A stretch of 64,000 nucleotides of DNA from contig NZ_LOKZ01000007.1 of the NCBI RefSeq assembly GCF_002211365.1, positions 62,001 to 126,000 on the forward strand. The letters run 5' to 3'. Source of the DNA: Rhizobium sp. R711. GTDB taxonomy: Bacteria; Pseudomonadota; Alphaproteobacteria; Rhizobiales; Rhizobiaceae. The notes beneath the pieces were generated by a model. That model made no database searches, was not told where the DNA came from, and saw nothing but the letters and a program-made list of their open reading frames with translations. Below, in pieces: positions 25,641 to 34,378 of this stretch. The position numbers and the translations under genes were made by a program. The stretch's first letter is position 1, and every line of letters begins with the position of its first letter.

Positions 25641-25886
25641 CGCCTGTACCGCAATCAATGCCGTTCGATCGAATGAGCCCCGTTTGCGCCAGCAGTCGAG
25701 GCTCTGCGTGAACGGCATCTTTGCAAAGCAGTAAGGGCGACAGTCTGTCGGCGTGGAGCTGCGGCATCAAGGTTGTCGCAAGCCACGCTTTTCACCTGCC
25801 AAGCCCGGCCTTGGTTGTCTCCGGATCGGCCGGAAAGGCGCCTTGGTCCTTTCGAAATTCCGGCTCGGAAAGGCCAGCAGCCAGGC

Positions 25887-26351
25887 TCAGCGCGTCAGCC
25901 CAAAGACAAATGCAAGAGCAGCGACGACCACCACTGCCGTGATCGGCTTGTCTTTGACTTTCTCTTCGACCTCTTCCAGAAGGGTTCGGGCCTGAGCCTT
26001 GGCGACAACGATCGAACCCGATGCAACTCCGGAAACCGACCCGGTGAGTCGATTGGCGTCCTGTCGCAAGGTGCGAAGATTCTTGCCTAATGTTTCTGCC
26101 TGGCCACCCTCGTCAAGGTCGTCGTCAGCAGGTTCAACGGGATATTTGTCGGCTTCACGCTTAACATGTTCCGCCGCGTCCGTGTCGGTTCTGCCGGTAG
26201 CTATTGTCGTCTGGGTGACGGAAAGCGGATCGGATGCGGGAAAGCTGTCCTCCAATCCCCTGTCGAGTTGTCCACGCCGCGGGCGACGCCTTTGCTGAGC
26301 TTGTTCTTTCAACATCGATTTCACGGCGGGGGAATCTTTTGGATCGGGCAT
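25887..26351 (-). CDS. DUF883/ElaB-like membrane-anchored stress protein
   Basis: 154 residues: a polar N-terminus with LDRGLEDSFPASDPLSVTQ, a helical middle (LGKNLRTLRQDANRLTGSV, ARTLLEEVEEKVKD) and a C-terminal membrane helix (PITAVVVVAALAFVFGL). The layout is that of ElaB/YqjD-type inner-membrane proteins, here with an extra N-terminal segment found in small rhizobial stress proteins. An exact EcfG-type promoter lies 31 bases upstream. Confidence 0.68.
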   Translation of the reverse strand: MPDPKDSPAVKSMLKEQAQQRRRPRRGQLDRGLEDSFPASDPLSVTQTTIATGRTDTDAAEHVKREADKYPVEPADDDLDEGGQAETLGKNLRTLRQDANRLTGSVSGVASGSIVVAKAQARTLLEEVEEKVKDKPITAVVVVAALAFVFGLTR

Positions 26352-26381
26352 GAACTCGCACTCCTCATTTCACTGGCGGGG

Positions 26382-26407
26382 AACGGCTTGAAGGAAGGAG
26401 AAGTTCC
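26382..26407 (-). promoter_or_regulatory. EcfG-type promoter GGAAC-N17-CGTT
   Basis: Exact consensus on the minus strand (GGAAC 26407-26403, CGTT 26385-26382), 31 bases before the DUF883-like gene. Confidence 0.62.
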
Positions 26408-26543
26408 CCAGGAATTGATAAAGCTCAAAGTGATGACGGGGATGCCATTCCGCAAAAGCGCATCCGCCGAGGCGAGATCGACTTTCGCCAGGCTCTTGAA
26501 AAAACCCGCCCCACAGCACGGATCGGACGAATCCTGTCGTCAG

Positions 26544-26897
26544 CTACGGCTGCTCGCGAACTCCAGGTGTGGCTTCCCGTTGATCTGCATCTTCGAGATC
26601 CGTTTTGACGACATACGTATCGGTGTGTTCGCGCGCGGCCTCGCGAAGAGCGTCGAGGTTTGGGGCGTCGTCGCCTCCAAGTTCGTTCCTGCCATGCAAG
26701 ATCTCGCGCTCTGCCTGAATCCAATGATCATCGGGCCGTCCCTCCGGCCGTCCCTCGCTTTCCCAAATCTGATGCGCGCGTCGTCTGATGCTTTCGGTGA
26801 CCTCGTCTGTACGGTCTGGATCGGGGGTCCTGTCGGGCGTGGATATTGCGGTTTCGTCCGGAAGTGTGCCCTGGACTGGTGGTGTTGGTTTGGCCAT
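26544..26897 (-). CDS. DUF2934 domain protein
   Basis: 117 residues. Residues about 35-68 form DUF2934 (IRRRAHQIWESEGRPEGRPD then DHWIQAEREI), a short helical motif of unknown function widespread in rhizobia. Flanks are polar and proline-rich. A DUF2934 fused to a response-regulator domain is encoded at 59423, so the motif appears twice in the window. ATG 26897; no clear promoter element found. Confidence 0.75.
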   Translation of the reverse strand: MAKPTPPVQGTLPDETAISTPDRTPDPDRTDEVTESIRRRAHQIWESEGRPEGRPDDHWIQAEREILHGRNELGGDDAPNLDALREAAREHTDTYVVKTDLEDADQREATPGVREQP

Positions 26898-27078
26898 TGG
26901 TCTGCTCCTTGGCTATCGCCCCGATGAGCTCCGGTCGGGGCTGAAAGTTTCTACTGCGCTTCACCATGACCGGAGGTAGACATCCTCTCCGCCCGCTCCC
27001 GGCGCCGTCGGCCTTGCGCCTCCCGTTCATCGCGCTCCTTCGATTTCCGCCCTGTCTGCTCGCCTTGCGCTTTCTCGG

Positions 27079-27630
27079 TCAGGCGGGCTTGTTGGTTTCG
27101 TTTGTGCGGTCTTCGTATCGGTATGAACGAACCCGTGGGGTAGACTTTTCAAGGTCGCGGCTGTTGCGGGCCGCGTCGACCGCAAGGTCCGTCGTCTCCG
27201 GGTCCGTCCCCGTTGAGCGAGCCAGGGTGTCGTCCCAGCCTTCGCCGCGCCACTGGTCTGCACGTTCATCCATGTCGATGCTGCCTTCATCGTCGAGTAT
27301 GTCGTGGGCGCGCTCGTAGCTTGCCTCGTCCACCTGCACCGACACGAGATATCCGCCGCGATTGAGCCCCTCGGCATAAAGGGCGCGGTCCTCTGCCGGG
27401 AAGAACCAGTCGGCAAGTCCGGCCCACCAGCCGCCGGGCTCGGTGCGGCGTAGATCGCCCTCGGCTTCGTAGCCGGGGAGAAAACGGATACGATCATCCG
27501 CCAGACCGATATCCTTCAATCGCTTGATCGCGCTTTCGGCCTCGCTGCGGTCATCGAAGAACGCGCTGAGCGTGTCTAGCGAGCCGCCGGTTGCAGAATT
27601 GGGCAATCCTTTGTCGTAGCTGCTGGTCAT
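27079..27630 (-). CDS. General stress protein 17M-like (YflT) protein
   Basis: 183 residues. Residues 15-100 resemble the heat-induced stress protein YflT/GsmA domain: LSAFFDDRSEAESAIKRLKD, then a glycine-rich turn and GGYLVSVQVDEASYERAHDIL. The acidic C-terminal tail is likely disordered. ATG 27630 follows AAGGAGGAGATC; the longer frame to 27780 lacks a ribosome site. An EcfG-type promoter lies 49 bases upstream. Confidence 0.7.
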   Translation of the reverse strand: MTSSYDKGLPNSATGGSLDTLSAFFDDRSEAESAIKRLKDIGLADDRIRFLPGYEAEGDLRRTEPGGWWAGLADWFFPAEDRALYAEGLNRGGYLVSVQVDEASYERAHDILDDEGSIDMDERADQWRGEGWDDTLARSTGTDPETTDLAVDAARNSRDLEKSTPRVRSYRYEDRTNETNKPA

Positions 27631-28089
27631 GATCTCCTCCTTGGCCTTGGGATGGCAATGTGTGCCGCCTCGTGAAGAAACATCGACTGAAGGAAACTGT
27701 TCCCCAACGAGGGCCCTGGACACGGCGGATGTCGTAGCGATTTCGACAGGGGGAAGCTGTTCAGGTTTTGGGTCGTTCATTTTTCAGAGAGCCAGTGTCT
27801 GCTCAGGGTCTTGGAGCTTGCCCACTGAAGCCTGGAGGACGCCATCGATCGCGGTTTTTCGTCTTTATCGACGAAATCTCGCGTACTCCCGAAGGCGGTT
27901 GCGACGACGTTTGCGGGAAGAGCTGGTGCGACGTGATTCTTCGAATGCGGCCAGCGGCTGGGTACGCCGGGGGCTTCGCCATAATGGCCTAAATTAGAAG
28001 TCTGGTTGAACCCACTCCGCTTTCTGGTTGTGAGATCAAACACGCAAACCGTTTCAACCTTGGCCACCGCGACCAAGGTTGGTAGATTG
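27631..28089. other. Intergenic stretch with one EcfG-type promoter
   Basis: Upstream region of the 27079-27630 gene and downstream of the SRAP gene. No other coding region, repeat or RNA recognised. Confidence 0.4.
27679..27703 (-). promoter_or_regulatory. EcfG-type promoter GGAAC-N16-TGTT
   Basis: Minus-strand GGAAC at 27703-27699 and TGTT at 27682-27679, 49 bases before the YflT-like gene. Confidence 0.5.
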
Positions 28090-28863
28090 CTAAAGTACCA
28101 TCGGCTCGGGAAGCGGCTCGCCCGTCTTGCTGACGATCGTGGAGCCGTAGGGTTCGCGCGATGTAATCATGATGCGGTCGTTCGCGAGCGGTCGAGCCAG
28201 CTGTTTTGCGTCCTCCCAGGGTGCCCGCATCCAGATTTCCGCTTCCTCTGGCGTCTGCAAAAGGACGGGCATGGCTTTCTCATGAACGGGGCGCACGATG
28301 TCGTTCGGCTCCGTTGTCAGAATCGCGTAGAGGTCGTCTGTCGTCTGTCCGTCCTTGACCTTGCGCACGCTCTTCCATTTTGCTGCCCACAGTCCAGCAA
28401 AGAACATAGTCGGTCTGTCGGGGCTCGCAGAAAACCATGCATTTGGCGTCTTCCCGCCTTCTTCCTTGCTGGCCGGGTCCGGCTCCGCAAAGGTCGTCAC
28501 GGGCACGATGCACCGGTGTTCGACGCCGTGCCATCGCTTCCAATGCGGTAAAGTCAGATTGCGGATGTTTGTGACGCCACCGTCAGGCTCCATCCGGAGC
28601 AGTTCGTCCATGTCGACCGGAAGGCCTTTTTTTAGAAGCTTTTCAGCGCGAGCTTCGGCAGCCTTTTTCTGCACGTAGATCGGCGAGGGTAGGCCCCAGC
28701 GGCAGTTTGCCAGCTGTTTGCTGCCGTCGGAGGTGTTTCGGATGACGGGAGCCCATTGATCGGGGTTGATCTGATAGGCGGGCATCAGGTTAATCAGGCT
28801 CTCGGCTTCCCGCGCCCATTTGTTGACCCAGTCGCGATCATCCAGGCGGTAGAGATTACAGAT
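28090..28863 (-). CDS. SOS response-associated peptidase (SRAP / YedK / HMCES-like), no ATG at the expected start
   Basis: 257 residues counted from the codon before the catalytic Cys. SRAP proteins shield abasic sites in single-stranded DNA through a Cys2-DNA thiazolidine formed by the free N-terminal Cys after Met removal. Here the conserved opening CNLYRLDDR is preceded by ATC (28863-28861) instead of ATG, with GGGAGGA about 9 bases before it. Other conserved parts are present: RWGLPSP, ITNIRN-like VTNIRNLTLPHWK, HRCIVPVTTFAEP and VHEKAMPVLL. An in-frame ATG at 28920 would add 19 residues ahead of Cys and hide it. Either ATC initiates, the start has mutated, or there is an error. Confidence 0.75.
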   Translation of the reverse strand: MCNLYRLDDRDWVNKWAREAESLINLMPAYQINPDQWAPVIRNTSDGSKQLANCRWGLPSPIYVQKKAAEARAEKLLKKGLPVDMDELLRMEPDGGVTNIRNLTLPHWKRWHGVEHRCIVPVTTFAEPDPASKEEGGKTPNAWFSASPDRPTMFFAGLWAAKWKSVRKVKDGQTTDDLYAILTTEPNDIVRPVHEKAMPVLLQTPEEAEIWMRAPWEDAKQLARPLANDRIMITSREPYGSTIVSKTGEPLPEPMVL

Positions 28864-29425
28864 GTGGACGGCTCCTCCCTCGTCAGGATTTGAGTATACG
28901 GACAACGCGATTTCTTGCAATCAGATGTCCGGCCTGTTGATGCAGATTTAGTCTGCTGGCCGCCAGATGGTGTTCGCTACCCCGCCCATTCGCGACGATT
29001 TTTGTGCCAGTGCAATCTGAGCCACAATAGGCGATCCGGAGATCCTGGCGCCGACGCGCAAAGACTTTCGTAAATCGATTTAGTGGTGGGGCCACGCCCG
29101 GCGCAAGTGTTGACCCCGCTACTTTTTAAATATCTTCAACATTTTCAGATCGCTATCGCAGATTCCAGCGGGGGCCATCTTGGGCTCCGGGTCACAGGCC
29201 GATGACCCTGTCGAGATGGCGAAGCAACCGTGCACCGGCATCCAAAGTGACCGCTCCGCCATCGAAACCAGCCACAACTTTTACCCATCGTAGCTTTCAA
29301 ATTCGCGCGGATCGAGATTACACCGTGTTTGCAGCGAATCCCGCCTTTCAATCTGATAACTCTTCGTTGCAAAAGCAGTTTCTCAGATTTTGGGGCGGAT
29401 GCACCCCTATTATGAGATATTCGGG
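28864..29425. other. Intergenic stretch with an IS1380-type relic
   Basis: Only the transposase fragment at 29192-29298 is recognisable. Composition is lower in GC than the neighbours, fitting mobile-element debris. Confidence 0.4.
29192..29298 (-). pseudogene. IS1380-family transposase, N-terminal remnant
   Basis: A minus-strand frame bounded by stops reads VVAGFDGGAVTLDAGARLLR followed by HLDRVIGL and then TGA. The FDGG-V-D-G-LLR pattern is the N-terminus of IS1380 transposases. The rest of the enzyme (about 400 residues) is absent. Confidence 0.6.
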
Positions 29426-30091
29426 CTAACCGCCGATGAATGTGACAGTCTCGTGGAGCGGGGCACGGCCCGTACGGGCGGAACTCATCGTGAGGTCCTC
29501 GTACCCGATCGACATGCCGCAGAAGAGGATGAGCCCCTCCGGGGGTGACAGCACCTCGGCGACCGTCTCGCGAACCTGCGACCACGCCATCTGCGCGCAA
29601 CTGTGCAGCCCTTCGGCGCGGAGCAGCAGCATGACGGTCTGCAGATACATGCCGACGTCGGCCCATTGGGGCCGGCCCAGGTCGCGGTCGATGTAGCAGA
29701 ACAGGGCGGCGGGCGCCCCGAAACAGTTCCAATTGGCGATGGCTGCCCGCTGCCGCGCCTCCCAGTCCTCGCGCGCAATGCCGAGCGCGCTGTAGCGCTC
29801 CTTGCCGAAGGCGGATCGGCGCTCCCCATATGGAGACTTCAGCACGGGCGGGTACATCTCATACTGCCGCTCGTCCCAAGCGTCGCCGTGGGCCACGCGC
29901 TCGACGGCGCATGTCTTGAGCTCAGCCAGCGGCGCGCCGGTCAACACATAAGTGTTCCACGGCTGGATGTTCGATCCGGACGGCGACCAAGCTGCGGCGG
30001 ACAGCACGCGCGCAAGCACCTCCCTCGACACAGGCTCGCTTTTGAATCCGCGCACCGCCCGTCGGCTTTTGACTGCCTCATATACGTCCAT
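29426..30091 (-). CDS. Nitroreductase family protein
   Basis: FMN-dependent NAD(P)H oxidoreductase acting on nitro compounds, quinones or similar. 221 residues. The FMN-binding SRRAVRGFKSEPV opens the protein, SPSGSNIQPWNTYVL is the classic second segment, and GLILFCGMSIGYED near the end completes the fold. ATG 30091 follows AAAGGAGATCATC; the upstream start at 30118 is less likely. Same direction as the metallo-hydrolase 82 bases upstream. Confidence 0.85.
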   Translation of the reverse strand: MDVYEAVKSRRAVRGFKSEPVSREVLARVLSAAAWSPSGSNIQPWNTYVLTGAPLAELKTCAVERVAHGDAWDERQYEMYPPVLKSPYGERRSAFGKERYSALGIAREDWEARQRAAIANWNCFGAPAALFCYIDRDLGRPQWADVGMYLQTVMLLLRAEGLHSCAQMAWSQVRETVAEVLSPPEGLILFCGMSIGYEDLTMSSARTGRAPLHETVTFIGG

Positions 30092-30173
30092 GATGATCTC
30101 CTTTTTACCACCGGCCATTCGTTTCGTTCAAGTGCCAGTCGTCTAGTTCGCCCCTGGCCCGACAGGTAGGCGG

Positions 30174-31091
30174 TCAGTAATCCCAGAAGAGCGGCACCCA
30201 ACGAAAGGCGTCGCCCTCCGCCGCCACATGGCCGATGGATGGGAACGGCAGGTGAGTGGCCACCAGAAGCTCGCCGCTCGCCGACAGCTCCCGCAAAAGG
30301 CGGACCCGAACGCGCGCCGCCTCTTCGGGGTCGTGTTCGAAGCCGTTGAACCAGTCGGGGTGCTCGAACCCGACAGCGAACACGGCATCGCCAGCGAACA
30401 TCAAACGGTCGCCGCCGGACGCTAGGCGTACTACGCTGTGCCCTGGGGTGTGGCCGCCGGTGCGGGTGACGACCACCCCCGGCGCAACCTCGTACTCTTC
30501 CTCGAACGTCTTCAGATTGCCGCGGTACTCTTCCGCGAACCGCTTGGCCGCCGCCCGAAGTGCGTCCGGGAACCCCTGTGGCATGGAGACGTGGGAGAAA
30601 TCGGGGTGCGTCCAGAACTTGACCTCGGCTTCCGCCACGTGGATTCGCAGGTCCTTACGCAGCTGGTCCTTTACCCCGTCGACGAGCAGCATGCCAATGT
30701 GGTCCATGTGCATGTGGGTCAGCACCACGTCGGTCACGGACGGAAGATCGATGCCGGCGGCGTCCAGCCGATGGGCCAGTTGCCCGGCCTTCGGCAAGTT
30801 CAAGTTCGGGTCGTCCCCCAGCCCGGCGTCGATGAGTATGGTCCGGCCGCCGCTGCGCACCACGACCACGTTCAGCCCCCAATCGAGCGTCTCCGTCGGT
30901 AGGAAATTGTAGTTCAGCCAGGCCGCCCGGACGGTCGGGTCGGCGTTGTGGCCCAACATCTTGCCCGGCAGCGTCAACACTCCATCGCTGACCACCATTA
31001 CGTCAATCTCGCCGATCTTCAGCGCGTAGCGCGACGGAACTAACTCGTCGAGCGCCGGTCTACCGGAATGTGAAATGTTGTCCAAGCTCAT
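30174..31091 (-). CDS. MBL-fold metallo-hydrolase
   Basis: 305 residues. The zinc motif THMHMDHIG (HxHxDH) is intact, with later ligands in GGHTPGHS and FAGDAVF; ILIDAGLGDD precedes them. The family covers lactonases (AttM/AiiA type), glyoxalase II-like and other hydrolases. The layout (about 300 residues, long N-terminal region before the first motif) fits quorum-quenching-lactonase-like proteins, but the substrate cannot be set. ATG 31091 follows CAGGAGGTTAAC. Confidence 0.85.
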   Translation of the reverse strand: MSLDNISHSGRPALDELVPSRYALKIGEIDVMVVSDGVLTLPGKMLGHNADPTVRAAWLNYNFLPTETLDWGLNVVVVRSGGRTILIDAGLGDDPNLNLPKAGQLAHRLDAAGIDLPSVTDVVLTHMHMDHIGMLLVDGVKDQLRKDLRIHVAEAEVKFWTHPDFSHVSMPQGFPDALRAAAKRFAEEYRGNLKTFEEEYEVAPGVVVTRTGGHTPGHSVVRLASGGDRLMFAGDAVFAVGFEHPDWFNGFEHDPEEAARVRVRLLRELSASGELLVATHLPFPSIGHVAAEGDAFRWVPLFWDY

Positions 31092-31208
31092 GTTAACCTC
31101 CTGTTGATTTCCTGATTGAATTTCAATACTTGCGTTTGCAATGGAGAGTGAATCACCCTGTGGTATAGGCTGCGTATGTCTCACGCATAGGGATCGTTAC
31201 CTGTGAAT

Positions 31209-31694
31209 TCATTGCAGTTGTCCAATTCGATGTTGGCATGCGTGAAGTTGCCAGCCGATCACACCAAGGCAGATACTGGCTGTACAGCGCGCGACCTCGG
31301 CCTCCTTAAAGAGGTCGATTGAGCCGTCGAGTTCAGCGCGACTCTGTCCCAGATCAGCTGTGCCCGGCGCTCGTCGACGCCCGATTCCCTTCAACGATTC
31401 CGGCAATATCGGCGGCTTCAACTTCGAAGCGCCTCGCCCGTTGAAGCGCTCATTCAGCGTGATGTCGTGGAGCACCGTCCAGACGGCGACCACCTCCGCG
31501 CCGTGTTCGATGGACCGAATTTGTCCCAACCGTGCCGCAAAGAGCCAGGAGCGGGCAACGTGGTTGAACAGATACGGTTCACATCGCTCCCGGGCATAAT
31601 CCATTGCTTGGGTCACAATCGGCGTGTCAGGAACCGAAATTCCCGCAAACATGCGTTCCAGTTTTGGTTCGGGAAGGGCGGAGGCCCTCGTCAT
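31209..31694 (-). pseudogene. HD-domain phosphohydrolase, frameshifted remnant
   Basis: The N-terminal part is well preserved: PDTPIVTQAMDYARERCEPYLF, then VARSWLFAARLG, VWTVLHDITLNERFNG with the HD pair. After NG the coding signal moves to another frame (RRFEVEAADIA), then a third (VDERRAQLIWDRVALNST), then back (LFKEAEVARCTASICLGVIGW). At least three indels are needed, so this is a true pseudogene, not a single read error. The intact relatives are about 200-residue HD-domain proteins of bacteria. Confidence 0.75.
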
Positions 31695-31746
31695 CTCCTG
31701 GTTTGCTGGGCCGTTCGCTCGTGTCGATGGCGATGTCGGAAGACGT

Positions 31747-32493
31747 CTAATCGGCCATGGAACGGTACAGCCAGTCGACATAGCTCAGCGAACCGACACG
31801 CGCTCCCGCAAGCGGCAGCAATGTGTCATCGTTCAGTTCGACGCCGTAGTAGCGGGCGCTGTCATCTGTCACGACCTGGCGGATGTCTTCGTTTGCTGTA
31901 AGGTGCATACGTGCAATCTCGTCGAGACCGAACTGGTCGCACCCGCCGATCTCCACGGTATCGTTCATTGCTGCCCCCATCGCCAATTCGACCAGCATCT
32001 CAGCGACGTTGTCAGCAGCTATCGGCTTTACTAATGCCGAGGGAAGCCGGAAGCCGTCTCCGTCTGCGCCCATGTCGACCACGCCACTGATAAACTCAAA
32101 GAATTGCGTGGAATGGAGAATGGTATAGGGCCGCCTAGCTGCCCGGATGAGATTTTCCTGCACCATCTTCGCGCGGAAATAGTCACTCTCGACAAGGTGG
32201 GGTGTCCCTACCACGGAAAGCGCGATGTAATGCTTGACGCCTGCCGAAGCCGCCAACAGATTCCGGGTGGAGGCCTTGAAAAAATCCAGGGCCGTGTCGT
32301 CACCAAACGACGCGGCGTTGGTGACGTCGATGACAACGTCAGCTCCCGCTATCGCTGATCCGAGACTTTCTCCCGTCACACTGTTGACGCCGAGGGAGCT
32401 GGACGCGGCGACCACCTCGACGCTTGCTTGTTCAAGTTTATCAACGAGGTGTGTCCCGATTCGCCCGGTCGCCCCCATAACCGTGATTTTCAT
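31747..32493 (-). CDS. NAD(P)H-binding NmrA-like SDR protein
   Basis: 248 residues, atypical short-chain dehydrogenase fold. N-terminal MKITVMGATGRIGTHLV is the dinucleotide motif; later VKHYIALSVVGTPHL and YTILHSTQFFEF are typical of NmrA/NAD(P)H-azoreductase-like proteins. A diverged paralogue lies at 33079-33834, the two separated by a cupin gene. Substrate unknown; quinone or redox sensing is plausible. Confidence 0.82.
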   Translation of the reverse strand: MKITVMGATGRIGTHLVDKLEQASVEVVAASSSLGVNSVTGESLGSAIAGADVVIDVTNAASFGDDTALDFFKASTRNLLAASAGVKHYIALSVVGTPHLVESDYFRAKMVQENLIRAARRPYTILHSTQFFEFISGVVDMGADGDGFRLPSALVKPIAADNVAEMLVELAMGAAMNDTVEIGGCDQFGLDEIARMHLTANEDIRQVVTDDSARYYGVELNDDTLLPLAGARVGSLSYVDWLYRSMAD

Positions 32494-32585
32494 CGATTTG
32501 TCCCCTCCATCGTGCCCTGGGGCAGCGGCCAGGTTTAGCCCTGCCGGGCAGCTGGCAAACATTGGACGATCGCGCGCTTGGGGAG

Positions 32586-32993
32586 TCACTCCACCGGCAG
32601 GACGGCGGGAGCGTCCTTGTTTTTGAGTAGCACGACGATGAATTTCGCCGGTTTCGTCATGCTCGCATTGCGGCTGATCAAGTGAATGTCGGAGGGGCCT
32701 TCGTAGAAGGTCTCTCCCGGCGACAAGGTGACCTCTTTTTCGCCCTTGACCTGCATCACAATCGAACCCTCGAGAACGTAGACGAATGCATTTGCGTCGT
32801 GTTTATGGATGGGATCGGAACCTCCTGGGCCATACTCGACGGAAATCATCAGCCCCTCCTTGCCGGGATAGTTGGGAAGGTCCTTGCTCATGAGCGATGT
32901 GACCTTTGCAGTGTTTCCGGCGGCCGCACCCGGCAAAGTGCCAAGTAGGCAAACTGAAGCCGATACAAACAGTGTCAACAAAGCTGACTTCAT
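32586..32993 (-). CDS. Secreted cupin-domain protein
   Basis: 135 residues: signal peptide (LLTLFVSASVCLLGTLPGAAA), then a small cupin barrel with PIHKHDANAFVYVLEGSIVM (metal ligands His, His, Glu-like) and PGETFYEGPSDIHLISRNAS. Periplasmic. ATG 32993 follows AAGGGGATAACGACA. Lies between two NmrA-like SDR genes in the same direction; perhaps part of one redox operon. Confidence 0.8.
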   Translation of the reverse strand: MKSALLTLFVSASVCLLGTLPGAAAGNTAKVTSLMSKDLPNYPGKEGLMISVEYGPGGSDPIHKHDANAFVYVLEGSIVMQVKGEKEVTLSPGETFYEGPSDIHLISRNASMTKPAKFIVVLLKNKDAPAVLPVE

Positions 32994-33078
32994 TGTCGTT
33001 ATCCCCTTGGTTGTGGAATGCATATGTGCGTTCGAAAGCTGGGCAAAAGACCAGCCCACAGGTGGTTCGACGCCTTGC

Positions 33079-33834
33079 TTATTTCGGTTGTTGGGACGAA
33101 CGGAACCAGTCCTGGAGCCCGACCTTGCCAATCCGCGCGCCTTCGCCGGGCACGATCGACTGATCGTTGAGTTCAGATCCGAAATAGCGCGCATGGACGT
33201 CTGCCTCGACCGACCGCGGGTCGTTGGCCGCTTTCAAGTACCGGGCTATGATCTCGTTCATGGGAGCACGCTCGGGACCCGCGATCTCGATCGTGCCATT
33301 AAGCGGCTTCCCGAGGGCAACATCCGCCATCACATCGGCAACGTCATCCGAGGCGATGGGCTGGAAAGCGGCCGGTGACAAACGAGCGACTGCGCCGACC
33401 GTCGCTTCGTCGGCAATACCCTTCAGAAACTCCATAAACTGGGTGGAATGGACGATCGTGTAGGGGATGGATGATTCCTTGATCAGCCTCTCCTGAGCAA
33501 GCTTCGCCTTGAAATACCCGTTGTCCGGCAACCGTTCCGTTCCGACGATCGAGAGGGCAATGTGGTGTTTGACACCAGCCTTGGCATCGGCGGCGAGCAG
33601 GTTGCGGCCGGCTGTTTCGAAGAATTCAAGCACAGCCTTGTCTTCCCACGATGGTGCGTTTGCAAGGTCAATGACGACCTCGGCACCGGCCAGCGCTTCC
33701 GCAACTCCTTCGCCGGTGACGGTGTTGACGCCGGTGTTGGGCGACGCGGCCAGAACCTCGTGGCCCTTGTTGCGCAGGCGCGCTGCGGTCTTGGACCCGA
33801 TAAGCCCGGTGCCGCCGATAATGACAATTTTCAT
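33079..33834 (-). CDS. NAD(P)H-binding NmrA-like SDR protein (paralogue)
   Basis: 251 residues. MKIVIIGGTGLIGSKTAARL dinucleotide motif, VKHHIALSIVGTERLPDNGY and YTIVHSTQFMEFLKG, closely parallel to the 31747 gene over the whole length, so a tandem duplication later split by the cupin gene is likely. ATG 33834 follows GGAGATAGTC. First gene of this minus-strand set; divergent from the large histidine kinase. Confidence 0.83.
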   Translation of the reverse strand: MKIVIIGGTGLIGSKTAARLRNKGHEVLAASPNTGVNTVTGEGVAEALAGAEVVIDLANAPSWEDKAVLEFFETAGRNLLAADAKAGVKHHIALSIVGTERLPDNGYFKAKLAQERLIKESSIPYTIVHSTQFMEFLKGIADEATVGAVARLSPAAFQPIASDDVADVMADVALGKPLNGTIEIAGPERAPMNEIIARYLKAANDPRSVEADVHARYFGSELNDQSIVPGEGARIGKVGLQDWFRSSQQPK

Positions 33835-34378
33835 GACTATCTCCATCGTTGTGGCGCTTTCGGGCCAATTGACTCGATCGCATCGGAAAGTGACAGGGGA
33901 GACAAAATCATTCTATCGTGCAGAGGATGTAGAGCTCTAGTCGCCAGGTATACGTGACATGTCCCCGTTGATAGGCGGGATACATAGGATGCATGGGCTG
34001 ACAACAGCTGCTTGCCGGTTTCAGCCGCCGGCATGGCTTCATTGCAATTCACTCCGTCATGCGCAGGTTCGAGAGTTGCTCGATCCAAACACGATGAGTG
34101 ACCTCGAACGGAGCTACTGAGACAATTACCCTCGTTTGATGAGGTGATGTTGTCGCCTGGCCCGGCCGAATCTTCCGGTTCGCTCGGGCCTATTCCAGCT
34201 TTCCAGACACGCAGCGCAGCGGCAATGTCTCCCGGCAATGCATGGATTTCCATGAGTTGCGACTGGAGCCTTGCGGGATTACGCTCGCATCATGAGTTCG
34301 CCAGCTCCAAAATCGAGAATACGTTCTGCGCGAGACGCTGATGGTCCTCTGGCTTTCTTTGTCCGACAGGAGCTGCTG
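33835..34378. other. Divergent intergenic region, 544 bases
   Basis: Carries the promoters of the SDR set (leftward) and of the histidine kinase (rightward). Several open frames cross it but none has a recognisable product or ribosome site. A TTG at 34271 and an ATG at 34292 are in frame with the kinase but lack ribosome sites. Confidence 0.4.
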
